Shown: positions 18,119-27,271, counted from the stretch's first letter. The stretch: DNA of 43,489 nucleotides from Crenothrix polyspora (GCF_900163755.1 NZ_FUKI01000093.1:1-43489); one strand, 5' to 3'. A program made the numbers and translations. Notes: generated by a model not told the origin, from the letters alone.

Positions 18119-18997
18119 TTAATGGGGTTGCATGTATTTTGCCAGGAATATTAAAATTCTGGTTTCATAAATCTGACGGTCAAATGTGTGTAAATCTTCA
18201 TGGCCAGCGCCTTTAATAATCCAGAGTTCTTTCGGTGCATTAGCCGCTTGAAATAGGCGCGAAGTTTCAGCCCGTGTTGTATGTTGATCTTTTGAACCAG
18301 AAGCAATTAATACTGGTGCGTGGATTGCTGAAATAGCGGCAATTGGACGTAATTGCTTTGCTGAAACGCCTATTTTATAAGGCAATTGCCATAATAACAG
18401 CGGCGCAAAATACGTCCCCAACACACCCATATGCAAGTTCAAACGATCAATAAGCGCTTCAGTAATGCTAGGAAACAAGGATTCCAGTACAACGGCACTC
18501 GGTGGGGCAGGCATACTGGCAAACACAACTGATGCAGCACCTAGCGAAACACCGATAATCGCAATTTTTTCATCTGGCAATTGTTGCGTTAAGTAACGCA
18601 AGGCAGCAGTAACGCCTTTTGCTTCGTGAAAGCCAAATGATATTCTGTTTCCGGTACTTTCGCCGTGTGCGGGTAGATCAATTAACATTACTGAATAGCC
18701 CGCTTTATTTAAAAACCTTGCGCGTTCTAACATGTCAAGCCGATGACCACGCACGCCGTGCAATAGCAAAACCGCGCCCTGGCCTTGTCTGCCTTGAATA
18801 AACCAGCCCGACACTGATTGATTGGCTAGCGTTTGTAAGATGACAGTCTGTATTTTTATATCCTGTGGGACGCGACCTGCCGACTTTCTAACAGGGCGAC
18901 TTAATAGCTCGCCAGCAGCAAAACTTAAAATGGCTAGCAGCAATACTGTAACCACAAGGCTGTAAGAAAATTGGCGCAGAGTTAACGTAAAGTGCAA
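18119..18997 (-). CDS. Membrane-anchored alpha/beta hydrolase
   Basis: A 292-residue alpha/beta hydrolase. An N-terminal hydrophobic helix (about 12-30) anchors it, with the catalytic domain probably in the periplasm. Landmarks are the oxyanion region LLLHGVRGHR (77-86), nucleophile S151 in GVSLG, an acidic residue in IASGSKDQHT and the histidine in GAGHEDLH. The nearest relatives by pattern are S9-like or BAAT-like acyl hydrolases used for peptides or esters; the substrate is unknown. It lies 28 bases before the HAD gene on the same strand. Confidence 0.83.
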   Translation of the reverse strand: MHFTLTLRQFSYSLVVTVLLLAILSFAAGELLSRPVRKSAGRVPQDIKIQTVILQTLANQSVSGWFIQGRQGQGAVLLLHGVRGHRLDMLERARFLNKAGYSVMLIDLPAHGESTGNRISFGFHEAKGVTAALRYLTQQLPDEKIAIIGVSLGAASVVFASMPAPPSAVVLESLFPSITEALIDRLNLHMGVLGTYFAPLLLWQLPYKIGVSAKQLRPIAAISAIHAPVLIASGSKDQHTTRAETSRLFQAANAPKELWIIKGAGHEDLHTFDRQIYETRILIFLAKYMQPH

Positions 18998-19081
18998 TTT
19001 TCATCTCATGAACGGGTTAAATTCAGATAGCGACCCAATGATTAAAGCGGCTAAGAATTGTAAATGCCTCTGCACACTGTG

Positions 19082-21094
19082 TCACGGTATTTGTTTCATC
19101 GCTGTAAATGCTGGGCGTAACATATTACCAAGCAATAACGAACCACTGGCGGACAGATGATCATCATCGTAATACACTGATTTGCCTTGATAAGCAACAC
19201 GACATTGCCCATCTAAACGACACAGCTGAGAGTGAGGATCTAATAATGCTACCCCGTAAGTTGTTTGTAAGTCTTTAAACACATCTAGGATAGCCGCAGC
19301 GCGCTCAGGGTAGGGGTTATTTAACCAAACATCGGTTTCCTTTGTTGCATGCAGTGCCAGCCAGCGCGGCACTATTCTGTCCATTTCCGGCACGGGCAGT
19401 ACAAGCCAAACTTTAACGCCTATTTTTTGTAGCTGAGTTACGGTGTCCTCTAGCCCTGAACGGAAGGCTTGTATTCCGGTTTTTTGTCCTTTGATCAAGC
19501 GACTCGGAATACCATTTCTACCCAGAGAGCCTTCAAATTTAGTGGCGGAAAAAACATAGCTAGGCCATCTACCCACCAAAAAAACATGATGAATACCTAG
19601 GTTAACCACTGTTTTTAGTTGCTGTTGATTAAAAAACATCCAATTTTGTGAGGCGGTATTGTCATTAGATGTAACGCCCCATAACGCAGCATGGCCAAAA
19701 AGACTGGTATGCACACCTTTTAAGCCATATTCTTGTCCTAAAACATTAAAAACAGGTGTCATCGCATTGGCATGGCTATCGCCCCAAACAAGGAAGCTAG
19801 TTGCATTGGCTTTTTGTGAGCCTATGAAGCAGTTATTAATTTCTGGAAAATGATAATCGGTGGCATAAGGATCAACATGACATTCTTTTTGTGAAACATT
19901 TTTATCGCTAGCACCTGCCGCATAAGCGCCACTTAAAAGGCTAAAACGCTGCGGAAAGCCATTGTTATACAAAACACCCAGTGCGCATACGCCCAATACT
20001 GCTTGCATAGCAAAAGCCAGCTTGGCAACGGATTGTGTTTTCCAACGTGCGTGCTGACGAAACGGTGTTTCTACATAGCGCCAGCTTGCATAAGCCAATA
20101 TAAACGTCAGTGCTAATAATAAAGTGATTTCATAATGAGAAGTGGCTCTAGGATGTAATCGATAGGCATACAGGCTAAACAACGGCCAATGCCATAAATA
20201 CAATGAGTAGGAGATACGGCCAATTCCAACCAGAGGTCGCCAGGCAAGAAACCGAGTCACCCAAGTACCATTGCCTCCTGCATTACCGTTAATCAGCAAG
20301 GTCATGCCAACTACTGCCAATACTTGATGACCAAAATCTGAGTAAATACCATTGTTTCGCGCACTGACAATAGCTAAAAATACCATCAGCAAACCTGTAA
20401 ATGACATAAGTATTTTATTATTACAATAAAGAATCTTACGCATATGATAGGTAGCCAGTAAAGCGCCGCACAGTAACTCCCATGCGCGTGGTGGTAACCA
20501 GTAAAAAGCAAAGGTGGGTCTAAAAACAATCGACCACACGGCGCAGGCAATCGCTATTAATAAAACACCGATTAATAATAGCAAGCGCCATTCTGATCGG
20601 GCGTACCGTAATAACAGATATAACAGCAGTGGAAATAATAAATAAAATTGCTCTTCAACGCCCAGTGACCATAAGTGTAAAACAGGATTGCTATCAATTG
20701 AAGAGGAAAAATAATCTCCCGACGTTTGCCAGATGCTGATATTGGGTATCATTAAAACGGTAGCGAGGATATTTTTAGCCAACATTTTAAAGTCAAGTGC
20801 CGTTAGAACCCACGAGGCCAAAGCCAAGGTTACAAACATTACTACAATTAAAGCCGGTAATATGCGTCTAACTCGCCGCAAGTAAAAGTCTTTAAAACGA
20901 AATGTTTTTTCTTGGTATTCTCGTAAAATGATCCCAGTGATCAAATAGCCTGATATAACAAAAAACATATCAACGCCTATGAATCCCCCTTCAAAGCCTG
21001 GAACACCTGCATGAAAGAATAACACTGCAAGTACCGCAATGGCTCGCAACCCATCAATATCAGGTCGATAAAGTGACTGCTTTTTAGATAACAC
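19082..21094 (-). CDS. OafA-type acyltransferase with SGNH domain
   Basis: A 670-residue fusion. The N-terminal about 370 residues form an acyltransferase-3 membrane domain (YRPDIDGLRAIAVLAVLFFH, FIGVDMFFVISGYLITG, RRVRRILPAL and SLGVEEQFYLLFPLLL) with about ten helices. The C-terminal periplasmic SGNH domain has the GDSH block in VWGDSHANAM and the catalytic DxxH in DDDHLSASGS near the end. Members of this family O-acetylate lipopolysaccharide O-antigen, peptidoglycan or exopolysaccharide. No polysaccharide cluster lies alongside, so the acceptor is unknown. It appears to be a single-gene unit. Confidence 0.93.
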   Translation of the reverse strand: MLSKKQSLYRPDIDGLRAIAVLAVLFFHAGVPGFEGGFIGVDMFFVISGYLITGIILREYQEKTFRFKDFYLRRVRRILPALIVVMFVTLALASWVLTALDFKMLAKNILATVLMIPNISIWQTSGDYFSSSIDSNPVLHLWSLGVEEQFYLLFPLLLYLLLRYARSEWRLLLLIGVLLIAIACAVWSIVFRPTFAFYWLPPRAWELLCGALLATYHMRKILYCNNKILMSFTGLLMVFLAIVSARNNGIYSDFGHQVLAVVGMTLLINGNAGGNGTWVTRFLAWRPLVGIGRISYSLYLWHWPLFSLYAYRLHPRATSHYEITLLLALTFILAYASWRYVETPFRQHARWKTQSVAKLAFAMQAVLGVCALGVLYNNGFPQRFSLLSGAYAAGASDKNVSQKECHVDPYATDYHFPEINNCFIGSQKANATSFLVWGDSHANAMTPVFNVLGQEYGLKGVHTSLFGHAALWGVTSNDNTASQNWMFFNQQQLKTVVNLGIHHVFLVGRWPSYVFSATKFEGSLGRNGIPSRLIKGQKTGIQAFRSGLEDTVTQLQKIGVKVWLVLPVPEMDRIVPRWLALHATKETDVWLNNPYPERAAAILDVFKDLQTTYGVALLDPHSQLCRLDGQCRVAYQGKSVYYDDDHLSASGSLLLGNMLRPAFTAMKQIP

Positions 21095-21533
21095 GAATTT
21101 CTCCAGATCGCTCTCTTAAAACAAGAGCGTCATGATTTGCCATAAATGAATTTTTAACTATTTGAGGACGCGCATGAACTCAGTTGAACAACTGTAGGTG
21201 CGACTTTTACTGCATGGTGTGGATTTGTCCATATTGTAAATATTTAGCGGCCTCTTTGTAATAATGCCACTGAATAATTACATTAAGATTAAGCTTTGTT
21301 AAATATTTTTAGTTTTTTAGTCAGGCCATTGTAACTAGAATAATAAAATCAATGGCTCAAATCTAAATTATGTCTGCCTTGTCTTTTATAGCGTATAAAA
21401 TACTGGGGAATGAGGTGTTTTTTAATGAAACTGCAATATTTTTTTGCGTAACATGTAAATTTTTATGACAACCTTGGGTTGAAGTAGTTTTTCTGGCTAA
21501 GATAAGGTAAAGTAAAGAAGTTTAGTGATAGTG
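21095..21533. other. Gene-free AT-rich stretch upstream of the acyltransferase
   Basis: No credible open frame or RNA gene is visible. The first about 100 bases should hold the promoter of the minus-strand acyltransferase gene, but no clear pair of hexamers stands out. The rest is AT-rich sequence leading into a family 3 repeat. Confidence 0.6.
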
Positions 21534-21660
21534 TACAGCGTTTTACAGTTCAATAGTTACAGCGTAACCGTTCGTGCTGAGCTTGTCGAAGCATGAACGG
21601 TACACTTCGACAAGCTCAGCACGAACGGTGGCTGTAACTGTACTAAGTTGAAAACGCTGT
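21534..21660 (-). repeat. MITE-like palindromic repeat, family 3 copy B
   Basis: This is nearly the exact reverse complement of 7718-7846. The ends are TACAGCGTTTT and AAAACGCTGT, and the core is the paired CGAAGCATGAACGG / TTCGACAAGCTCAGCACGAA palindrome. The two copies are in opposite orientation 13.7 kb apart. Confidence 0.85.
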
Positions 21661-21687
21661 GTATCGTAATGCTTTAATGACAGTATA

Positions 21688-21802
21688 GTCTAAAATATTA
21701 GCAGTTGTATAGTAAATTTTATACACTTGTGCAGTTGTAATACTTTTAAAGTAGCATGGTCTAAAATATGATAGTTGTATAGTAAATTCTATACACCGGT
21801 AC
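21688..21802. repeat. Imperfect tandem repeat carrying paired palindromes
   Basis: Two units starting with GTCTAAAATAT (21688 and 21759), period 71 bases. Each unit contains a dyad: TGTATAGTAAATTTTATACA (21706-21725) and, as a perfect 7-base-arm palindrome, TGTATAGTAAATTCTATACA (21776-21795). The spacing is close to seven helical turns. It may be an operator pair or a repeat remnant. From 21803 to the gene end at 21943 I see only a short CCGGATTAAAATACCGG dyad. Confidence 0.55.
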
Positions 21803-21942
21803 AGCACGATTCATCCGGATTAAAATACCGGCAGTGCAATTTTATTTTTAGAATTGCTCTTTAAAAAATTGGGGCAGTGGTTTTACATTTTATACGTAAC
21901 AAAAATAATTAAGTAACTGATTAATATATATTTTATTCTTAG

Positions 21943-23040
21943 TTAAGAAGCGTAAGTTTCTTTCTCAGTGTCTTGCGGCCAAGCAGTTAACACCGCTTTA
22001 ACTACCGTAGCCAATGGAATTGCCAAAAACACCCCCCAAAAACCCCATAAACCACCAAAAAATAAAATGGCGATGATAATAGCAACCGCGTGTAAATTAA
22101 CCGCCTCAGAAAATAATACCGGTACTAAAATAACCCCGTCTAAGGCTTGAATAATTGAATAAGCAATCAAAATATACAGAAATTGATCGCCGTCTAAACC
22201 CCATTGAAAATAGGCTACGCCCAGCACTGGAAAGGTCACCAACGTTGCACCAATGTAGGGGATAATCACTTGCAAACCCATGAGTACAGAGAGCAATAGC
22301 GCATAATTTAAGCCCATTGTCTTGTAAGTAACATAGCTGATGAACCACATAATGAGCACTTCGGCAAATTTCCCCCGAATATAATTACCAATTTGCATGT
22401 CGATTTCTTCCCATACGCGTACCGATAAATTACGCTCTTCTGGCAAGAACTGTAAAAACCAGTTGATGAGTAGCTGTTTATCTTTTAAAAAGAAAAATAC
22501 CATCATGGGTACTAAAAATAAATACACTAACGCGCTGACTAAGCCAAGCACAGAAGCCGCCGAAAAAGACAGCATATTGTGTCCATAAGCGAGCAATTCA
22601 TTTTGGATGGTAAACAGGATATCCTGCATTTTGTGTTCTGAAATAAATTGTGGATAGGTTTCTGGTAAACGCATGACTTCATCGCGTAGGCTGGAGATGA
22701 TTGCCGGTATGTGCTGTACCAATTCTACCGCTTGCTCTGAAGCAATCGGCATTAAAGCCAGTAATAAAATGCCAAAACACGCCATAAAGCAAGAGAAAAC
22801 CAGATACACGGCAGCTAAGCGCGGTAATTTTAAATCTTCCAGTTTGCCGACAATACCTTCCAATAAGTACGCTAATACGATTGATGTAAACGCGGGCATT
22901 AATAAGTCGGCTAGCGAGTAAATCAATAAAAAACTGACAATTAAGATTATAGCTAACGACACAGCCTGAGTGTTTGGCAAAAACCGATTAAGACGTGCTA
23001 AAAAAAATCGTAGATTGACGGATTGGGTTTGCATAGTCAT
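21943..23040 (-). CDS. AI-2E transporter family (PerM/YdiK-like) permease
   Basis: A 365-residue inner-membrane protein of the AI-2 exporter / PerM family. About seven or eight hydrophobic segments flank a central soluble loop (about 90-150). Family landmarks are the long tail VNLHAVAIIIAILFFGGLWG, then FWGVFLAIPLATVVKAVL, and VIIPYIGATLVTFPVLGVAY. Functions assigned to members range from autoinducer-2 export to sodium/proton exchange, so the substrate is open. An ATG at 23040 is chosen over the GTG at 23043. It is monocistronic. Confidence 0.88.
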   Translation of the reverse strand: MTMQTQSVNLRFFLARLNRFLPNTQAVSLAIILIVSFLLIYSLADLLMPAFTSIVLAYLLEGIVGKLEDLKLPRLAAVYLVFSCFMACFGILLLALMPIASEQAVELVQHIPAIISSLRDEVMRLPETYPQFISEHKMQDILFTIQNELLAYGHNMLSFSAASVLGLVSALVYLFLVPMMVFFFLKDKQLLINWFLQFLPEERNLSVRVWEEIDMQIGNYIRGKFAEVLIMWFISYVTYKTMGLNYALLLSVLMGLQVIIPYIGATLVTFPVLGVAYFQWGLDGDQFLYILIAYSIIQALDGVILVPVLFSEAVNLHAVAIIIAILFFGGLWGFWGVFLAIPLATVVKAVLTAWPQDTEKETYAS

Positions 23041-23043
23041 CAC

Positions 23044-23554
23044 TTCTTGTTGTAATTATAGTAATAGGTTTGAAGTATTTGTCGACAGAGTTATCGAGTC
23101 ATTAAAAACGATTTTGGGGCAACTGCATAAGAATAGTTTAATAAGGTTAATGTTTTAGCTATTCCAGTAACGCGCCTGTTGCCTGAGCTTTTCTGTGACT
23201 TGTGTAAAATGGGCGCTGAGTATAATGCCGATGTTGATTGTTGTGGTGTCGTTATTTTTATGATTTTTGGTGTGCATTTGTATATTTAAATTCTTTATTT
23301 AGGATTTATTGGCTATTTTATAGGCAATGAGTTTACAATATTGAAACATTTTTGACTTAAGCACGGCGTGGTGATGGCGGCGTTACTGCTGCTAAAATGT
23401 GGTATTGCTAAAAGCATTTTTTGCATTTTTTTTGCTTGTATCGCGTATCCGAGCTATTAAAAAAGTTTGTTAATAGTCAGCGCATTGTAATTGCGCAATA
23501 TTACCCTGTTAAATAAATTATAGAGAATGATTTTAAGGTGGATAAGAGGCGCAT
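23044..23554. promoter_or_regulatory. Intergenic region upstream of the PEP-CTERM gene; weak sigma-54-like site
   Basis: A 511-base stretch with no credible gene. TGGCGGCGTTACTGCT at 23375-23390 has the GG-N10-GC spacing of a sigma-54 promoter but three mismatches to the consensus. PEP-CTERM target genes are often driven by sigma-54 with the PrsR activator, which is why it is worth recording. AAGAGG lies shortly before the start codon. The T-rich run at about 23418-23440 could be a curved or activator region. Confidence 0.25.
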
Positions 23555-24220
23555 ATGAAATATAAGCGATTAACAACGCTGATTATGGTCGGTTGGGTAA
23601 CATTGGGTTTTACAAGCGTTAGTGCCTCGGTAATAACGCCGACCGGTGTTTGGGCATCCAGTATTTTTGACATATACGATGTCAACAATCTAATCGACGA
23701 TTCAGGTTTAAGCGATAAGTTGTATCACGATACTAGCGAAGGACACATGTGGTTGTCCAAAGAAAAAGACATAAAATCTACCCTGACCTTTAATTTAGGG
23801 GCGGTATATAATCTGAGTGGTGCTTATATTTGGCAGTACAATCCAAGTGCGGGCGGTACGGCGAGTGGTGTGCAAAATTTTAACATTTCGACATCCTTGG
23901 ATAATGTGGTGTTTAATGCAATTACCACGGCATCGCTAACGCAAGCGGTGGGTATTAATTCGATTGAGGCGCAATTTAGGTCTTTTAACCGCACAGCTAA
24001 ATTTGTTAAGTTTTCAGTGTTGTCTAATTTTGGCGATAACTATACAGGTCTTAGCGAAGTAAAATTTCAAGAGGGTCCTGTCATGCCTGATATTGGCAGT
24101 TTAGTACCGCCATCAAATTCGGGGATTCCAATACCAGAACCCAGTTTGACATCGTTACTGGGATTGTCTCTTTTAGGATTGTTTATGTTGCGTGGTATGT
24201 CGCGTTTTTATAACGCGTAA
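23555..24220 (+). CDS. PEP-CTERM sorted exported protein, discoidin-like
   Basis: A 221-residue exported protein. It has a signal peptide (about 1-24), a middle domain (about 28-170) resembling F5/8 type C / discoidin folds (LTFNLGAVYNLSGAYIWQYN, FNISTSLDNVVFNAI, RTAKFVKFSVLSNFGDNYTG), a Pro/Ser linker, and a C-terminal PEP-CTERM signal: IPEPSLTSLLGLSLLGLF followed by MLRGMSR. Such tails are cut by the exosortase EpsH/XrtA, and the protein is then exported with exopolysaccharide in biofilm-forming bacteria. No exosortase or polysaccharide genes are in the window, so the sorting machinery must be elsewhere. It stands alone and converges on the PAP2 gene. Confidence 0.88.
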   Translation: MKYKRLTTLIMVGWVTLGFTSVSASVITPTGVWASSIFDIYDVNNLIDDSGLSDKLYHDTSEGHMWLSKEKDIKSTLTFNLGAVYNLSGAYIWQYNPSAGGTASGVQNFNISTSLDNVVFNAITTASLTQAVGINSIEAQFRSFNRTAKFVKFSVLSNFGDNYTGLSEVKFQEGPVMPDIGSLVPPSNSGIPIPEPSLTSLLGLSLLGLFMLRGMSRFYNA

Positions 24221-24264
24221 ATTTTTTAAAGTGTGAGTTTACGTCAGTGTTTAATTTTTTACTG

Positions 24265-24981
24265 TTAACACGGTTTTGGTTGGTGTAAGTGCTTTCTAAA
24301 AAAAATGAAAAATATAAGTGTTGTAGAAAACCAGCAAATAGCCAATGTAAATAAATCATGACTTAAAAAGTGTGCGCCGCGTATTTCTTGGGCAGCAGCA
24401 AAAATACTGCCTGTTAGCAGACCAATCGCTAAACCGTAAAATTTGTACGCGGGTTTAACTATCAAGCAGAAAAAATACAAATTAACTAAGGTATAGCCTA
24501 GACTGGAATGGCCTGCAGGAAAGCAATGGCCAACCCCCAGTGTGGCACTGATGCTGTCAAATAAATGTATATGCGGTTTGTTACCGTTATACAAGCTTAG
24601 ATCCCAGGGACAATAAATGTGGGTACGGCTTTTTAAATAGGTAATCACTAAAGGCCCTGCCACACCTGAGATCACCAGAAATGCTAACGCTTTTCGGTGT
24701 GCTGCCAATTTAGATGCGCTTGTGCAGGATATTAATAAACACACCAGCATCACAGTGCCGGCAGCATATATCAGGTTACGGCCTTTTTTATGGATAATAT
24801 CTTGCAGTAACCAATGATCTCGGTATGGCCATTTTTGTAAGTTGTGGTCATAAAAATGCGTGGTAAGCCACACATCAATTTCAGTAAAGTGAAAACAGAT
24901 TAGCAGTATTAACCAAGCCAGTAGCGGTAGGCTAATATGGTATTTAATAAAGTTTTCAACATCCAATGTTTTATGAGGCAC
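24265..24981 (-). CDS. PAP2-family membrane phosphatase next to eptA
   Basis: A 238-residue PAP2 (type 2 phosphatidic acid phosphatase) protein with about six helices. The three phosphatase motifs are visible: KSRTHIYCPWDL (where Cys-Pro replaces the usual Arg-Pro, as in PAP2 proteins found beside eptA), FPAGHSSLGYTL with the PSGH-like histidine, and GAHFLSHDLFT with the catalytic histidine. Likely substrates are lipid A phosphates, undecaprenyl pyrophosphate or phosphatidic acid. It begins 10 bases after eptA and is almost certainly co-transcribed, which favours a role in lipid A or in recycling the EptA by-product diacylglycerol. Confidence 0.88.
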   Translation of the reverse strand: MPHKTLDVENFIKYHISLPLLAWLILLICFHFTEIDVWLTTHFYDHNLQKWPYRDHWLLQDIIHKKGRNLIYAAGTVMLVCLLISCTSASKLAAHRKALAFLVISGVAGPLVITYLKSRTHIYCPWDLSLYNGNKPHIHLFDSISATLGVGHCFPAGHSSLGYTLVNLYFFCLIVKPAYKFYGLAIGLLTGSIFAAAQEIRGAHFLSHDLFTLAICWFSTTLIFFIFFRKHLHQPKPC

Positions 24982-24991
24982 GCGTTAGCCT

Positions 24992-26623
24992 TTATTTCCG
25001 ACAGCGGTAAAAAATATCATAATTTTTATTGTAGGTGTGGGTATTAATCGCCAGTAAACCCAAAACAGAATGGAACAGATTGTCATGCGAATACTGCTCA
25101 GTACTGTTTTGTTTTAAACACGCGGTATTAATGCCAAATTTGGCAGCATAGCCATCCGATAACCACAGTATAAAAGGGATATGCTTCTGTTCATCTGGGG
25201 CTAGCATATAAGGTAAGCCGTGCAGATAAATACCGTTTTCGCCCAAAGATTCGCCGTGATCAGACATATACAGCATGGCGGTATGGTAATTAACGCTGTT
25301 GTGTTGCAAAAAATGAATGACTTGGCTTAAGAAGTGATCGGTATAGGCAATGGTATTGTCGTAGGCGTTAACAATCTGTTGTTGTGGGCAGTCTTGTACT
25401 TGGTTAGTTGCGCATTCTGGGGCAAATAGCTTAAATTTGGCTGGATAGCGTTTGTAATACGCAGGGCCATGACTGCCTTTTTGATGCATTACAATTACGC
25501 TGTCATTAGGTAGTTTGTCGATCATCGCCTGTAAGCCATGTAATAACACCTCGTCGTAACACTCTTCGCTGTTGCACACATCAGGGATTTTTAAGCTTTC
25601 CATCGCTTCCGTTGGGATTCTATTGCATACCCCTTTGCAACCGGAGTTATTGTCGCGCCAAAACACGCTGATACCCGCGTGTTTGAGAACATCCAACAAA
25701 TTCTCGGATTTTTCGGCTTTGGCTTCATCGTAATCTTGTCGATTAAACTGTGAAAACATGCACGGTACTGATGCTGCCGTTGCCGTGCCGCACGAGGTAG
25801 TATTTGGATAGTTGATGATGTTTTCTTTGCTCAATTCAGGATTGGTTAGCTGGCTGTAACCGTTCAGCGAAAAATTTTGTGCGCGTGCAGTTTCTCCAAC
25901 CACTAATATCAGCACAGATTTTTTACCGCGTGTTTGCCAGCTTGCCGTTTGTTTGGCATCTAGTCCTAGCGCCTCAACATTGATTATTTTGGGGTGTGCA
26001 GAACGCTTCAGGTATTTAATTAGCGCATAAACGGCATGGTTAGGGTTAATTAAATAGCGTAAATGTTTATTATTTCTGTCAACAAAAGACAGTTCTTTAT
26101 AGTTGCTAAAAACTGCGCCAGCGAGTACGGCAACCGCCAGTATAAAAACAATAAGTCGGCTTGATAGTTCTTTTAAAAAAGGCCGATATAAAATGTTAGT
26201 GCGATATACCAATAATGCCGGCAATAATCCCCAAAATACAAGATGCACCAGCAGCTTAATACTGATTAGTTCTAATGTTTCCTTGGTATCGGTTTCAAAC
26301 ATATTTTGTATCATCGACGTATCGACAATAACTTTGTAAGAATCCATAAAAAAGCTGATAACTGAGGCGACGATCAGAATGACAACGACGACGGGTTTAA
26401 ACAGGTATTTATTGGCAAACACAGACAGCAGTGCGGTAAACAAGGCGATGAGTGCAATGACCAACGCACATTTAAAACCGATCCCGGTTAATGACGATTG
26501 GTCAGCCACTTTAAAGACGGCTTGAAAAAAGGCTTGATTATCGAATAGCGCTAAAAATAAGGCAGCGGCAATCAGCAGCTGGGTAAGGGTTAAGCTTGGT
26601 CTTAGCCATTTTTCGGGCAGCAT
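24992..26623 (-). CDS. eptA: EptA-like lipid A phosphoethanolamine transferase
   Basis: Transfers phosphoethanolamine from phosphatidylethanolamine to lipid A phosphates on the periplasmic face of the inner membrane, which lowers surface charge and is the basis of polymyxin resistance. The 543 residues comprise five N-terminal helices (about 10-180) and a sulfatase-fold catalytic domain. Zinc-site residues are E243 in VVGETARAQNFSLNGY and the nucleophile T280 in TTSCGTATAASVPCMFS, the same number as the Thr of Neisseria EptA. Later ligands lie in YMSDHGESLGENGIYLHGLP. Several cysteines in the domain suit its disulphides. It heads an eptA-PAP2 pair. The acceptor (lipid A or another glycolipid) is inferred from the family. 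Confidence 0.93.
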   Translation of the reverse strand: MLPEKWLRPSLTLTQLLIAAALFLALFDNQAFFQAVFKVADQSSLTGIGFKCALVIALIALFTALLSVFANKYLFKPVVVVILIVASVISFFMDSYKVIVDTSMIQNMFETDTKETLELISIKLLVHLVFWGLLPALLVYRTNILYRPFLKELSSRLIVFILAVAVLAGAVFSNYKELSFVDRNNKHLRYLINPNHAVYALIKYLKRSAHPKIINVEALGLDAKQTASWQTRGKKSVLILVVGETARAQNFSLNGYSQLTNPELSKENIINYPNTTSCGTATAASVPCMFSQFNRQDYDEAKAEKSENLLDVLKHAGISVFWRDNNSGCKGVCNRIPTEAMESLKIPDVCNSEECYDEVLLHGLQAMIDKLPNDSVIVMHQKGSHGPAYYKRYPAKFKLFAPECATNQVQDCPQQQIVNAYDNTIAYTDHFLSQVIHFLQHNSVNYHTAMLYMSDHGESLGENGIYLHGLPYMLAPDEQKHIPFILWLSDGYAAKFGINTACLKQNSTEQYSHDNLFHSVLGLLAINTHTYNKNYDIFYRCRK

Positions 26624-26711
26624 AATAGACAGATGGGTGCTAAGAAAAGCAAGGCTTTGTTGAGCCTGAGTACTGTTGCAGCACTATACCAAGGCGTTTT
26701 AGGGGGTATTG

Positions 26712-26787
26712 TGAGATACGGTACACGCCAGCATTTTTTATAGGGCGATAGTTATCGATCATTGAACTTATGGGTAGCCGTATCTCA
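26712..26787. repeat. Inverted repeat in the eptA upstream region
   Basis: TGAGATACGG (26712-26721) and CCGTATCTCA (26778-26787) are exact complements enclosing 56 bases. It lies between the eptA start and the 3' end of the PepSY-like gene. It may be a short mobile-element remnant or a hairpin in the eptA leader; no T-run follows. Confidence 0.5.
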
Positions 26788-26803
26788 GGTGTTTAATGGG
26801 TTT

Positions 26804-27271
26804 TTAGTTGAGTTCTTTTTTTTCTACATTACCGGCTTTGTCAATTGACACATCCCATTGCTTGCCAGCCGCCTCAAGAATAACATCAAACTCTTCGCCA
26901 ACGCCGTTAGGGTTTACTATTAAAAACGCTTCTTTAATAGCGTATTCAGGAAATACTTTTTTTAGGTTTTCTCGGCTGGTTGCAAACATCAGGTCGTCGG
27001 CGGCTATATTAATGCCTGAGACATGGTAATTCCCATTAGATCGGTATATTTCTATTGCACTAACGCCATTTTCCTTAAGATGTACTTCGGTAACATCTTG
27101 ACCAAAATGTTTGGTTGTTTCAGCACTTATGTCGATTGCTTTAGGGTGTTTTTTGTTGATGTGTTGCATTATTTTTTCGGGTATCGCTTCTTTACTTAGC
27201 ACTTCTGCATAAGCTGAGATTGAGCACACGGTTAATACTAAAAAACTTAATTTTAAAATATAGTGTCGCAT
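26804..27271 (-). CDS. Periplasmic PepSY-like protein
   Basis: A 155-residue exported protein. The signal peptide covers about 1-22 (ending SISAYA). The mature part looks like two copies of a PepSY-like unit (about 25-85 and 90-155), each with a helix, then strands ending in acidic or lysine-rich turns (LKENGVSAIEIYRSNGNYHV; VILEAAGKQWDVSIDKAGNV). This matches the PepSY-like (PF11396-type) group of small periplasmic proteins, some of which inhibit or sense proteases; the function here is unknown. It lies upstream of eptA on the same strand with 180 bases between, so an independent promoter for eptA is likely. Confidence 0.75.
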   Translation of the reverse strand: MRHYILKLSFLVLTVCSISAYAEVLSKEAIPEKIMQHINKKHPKAIDISAETTKHFGQDVTEVHLKENGVSAIEIYRSNGNYHVSGINIAADDLMFATSRENLKKVFPEYAIKEAFLIVNPNGVGEEFDVILEAAGKQWDVSIDKAGNVEKKELN

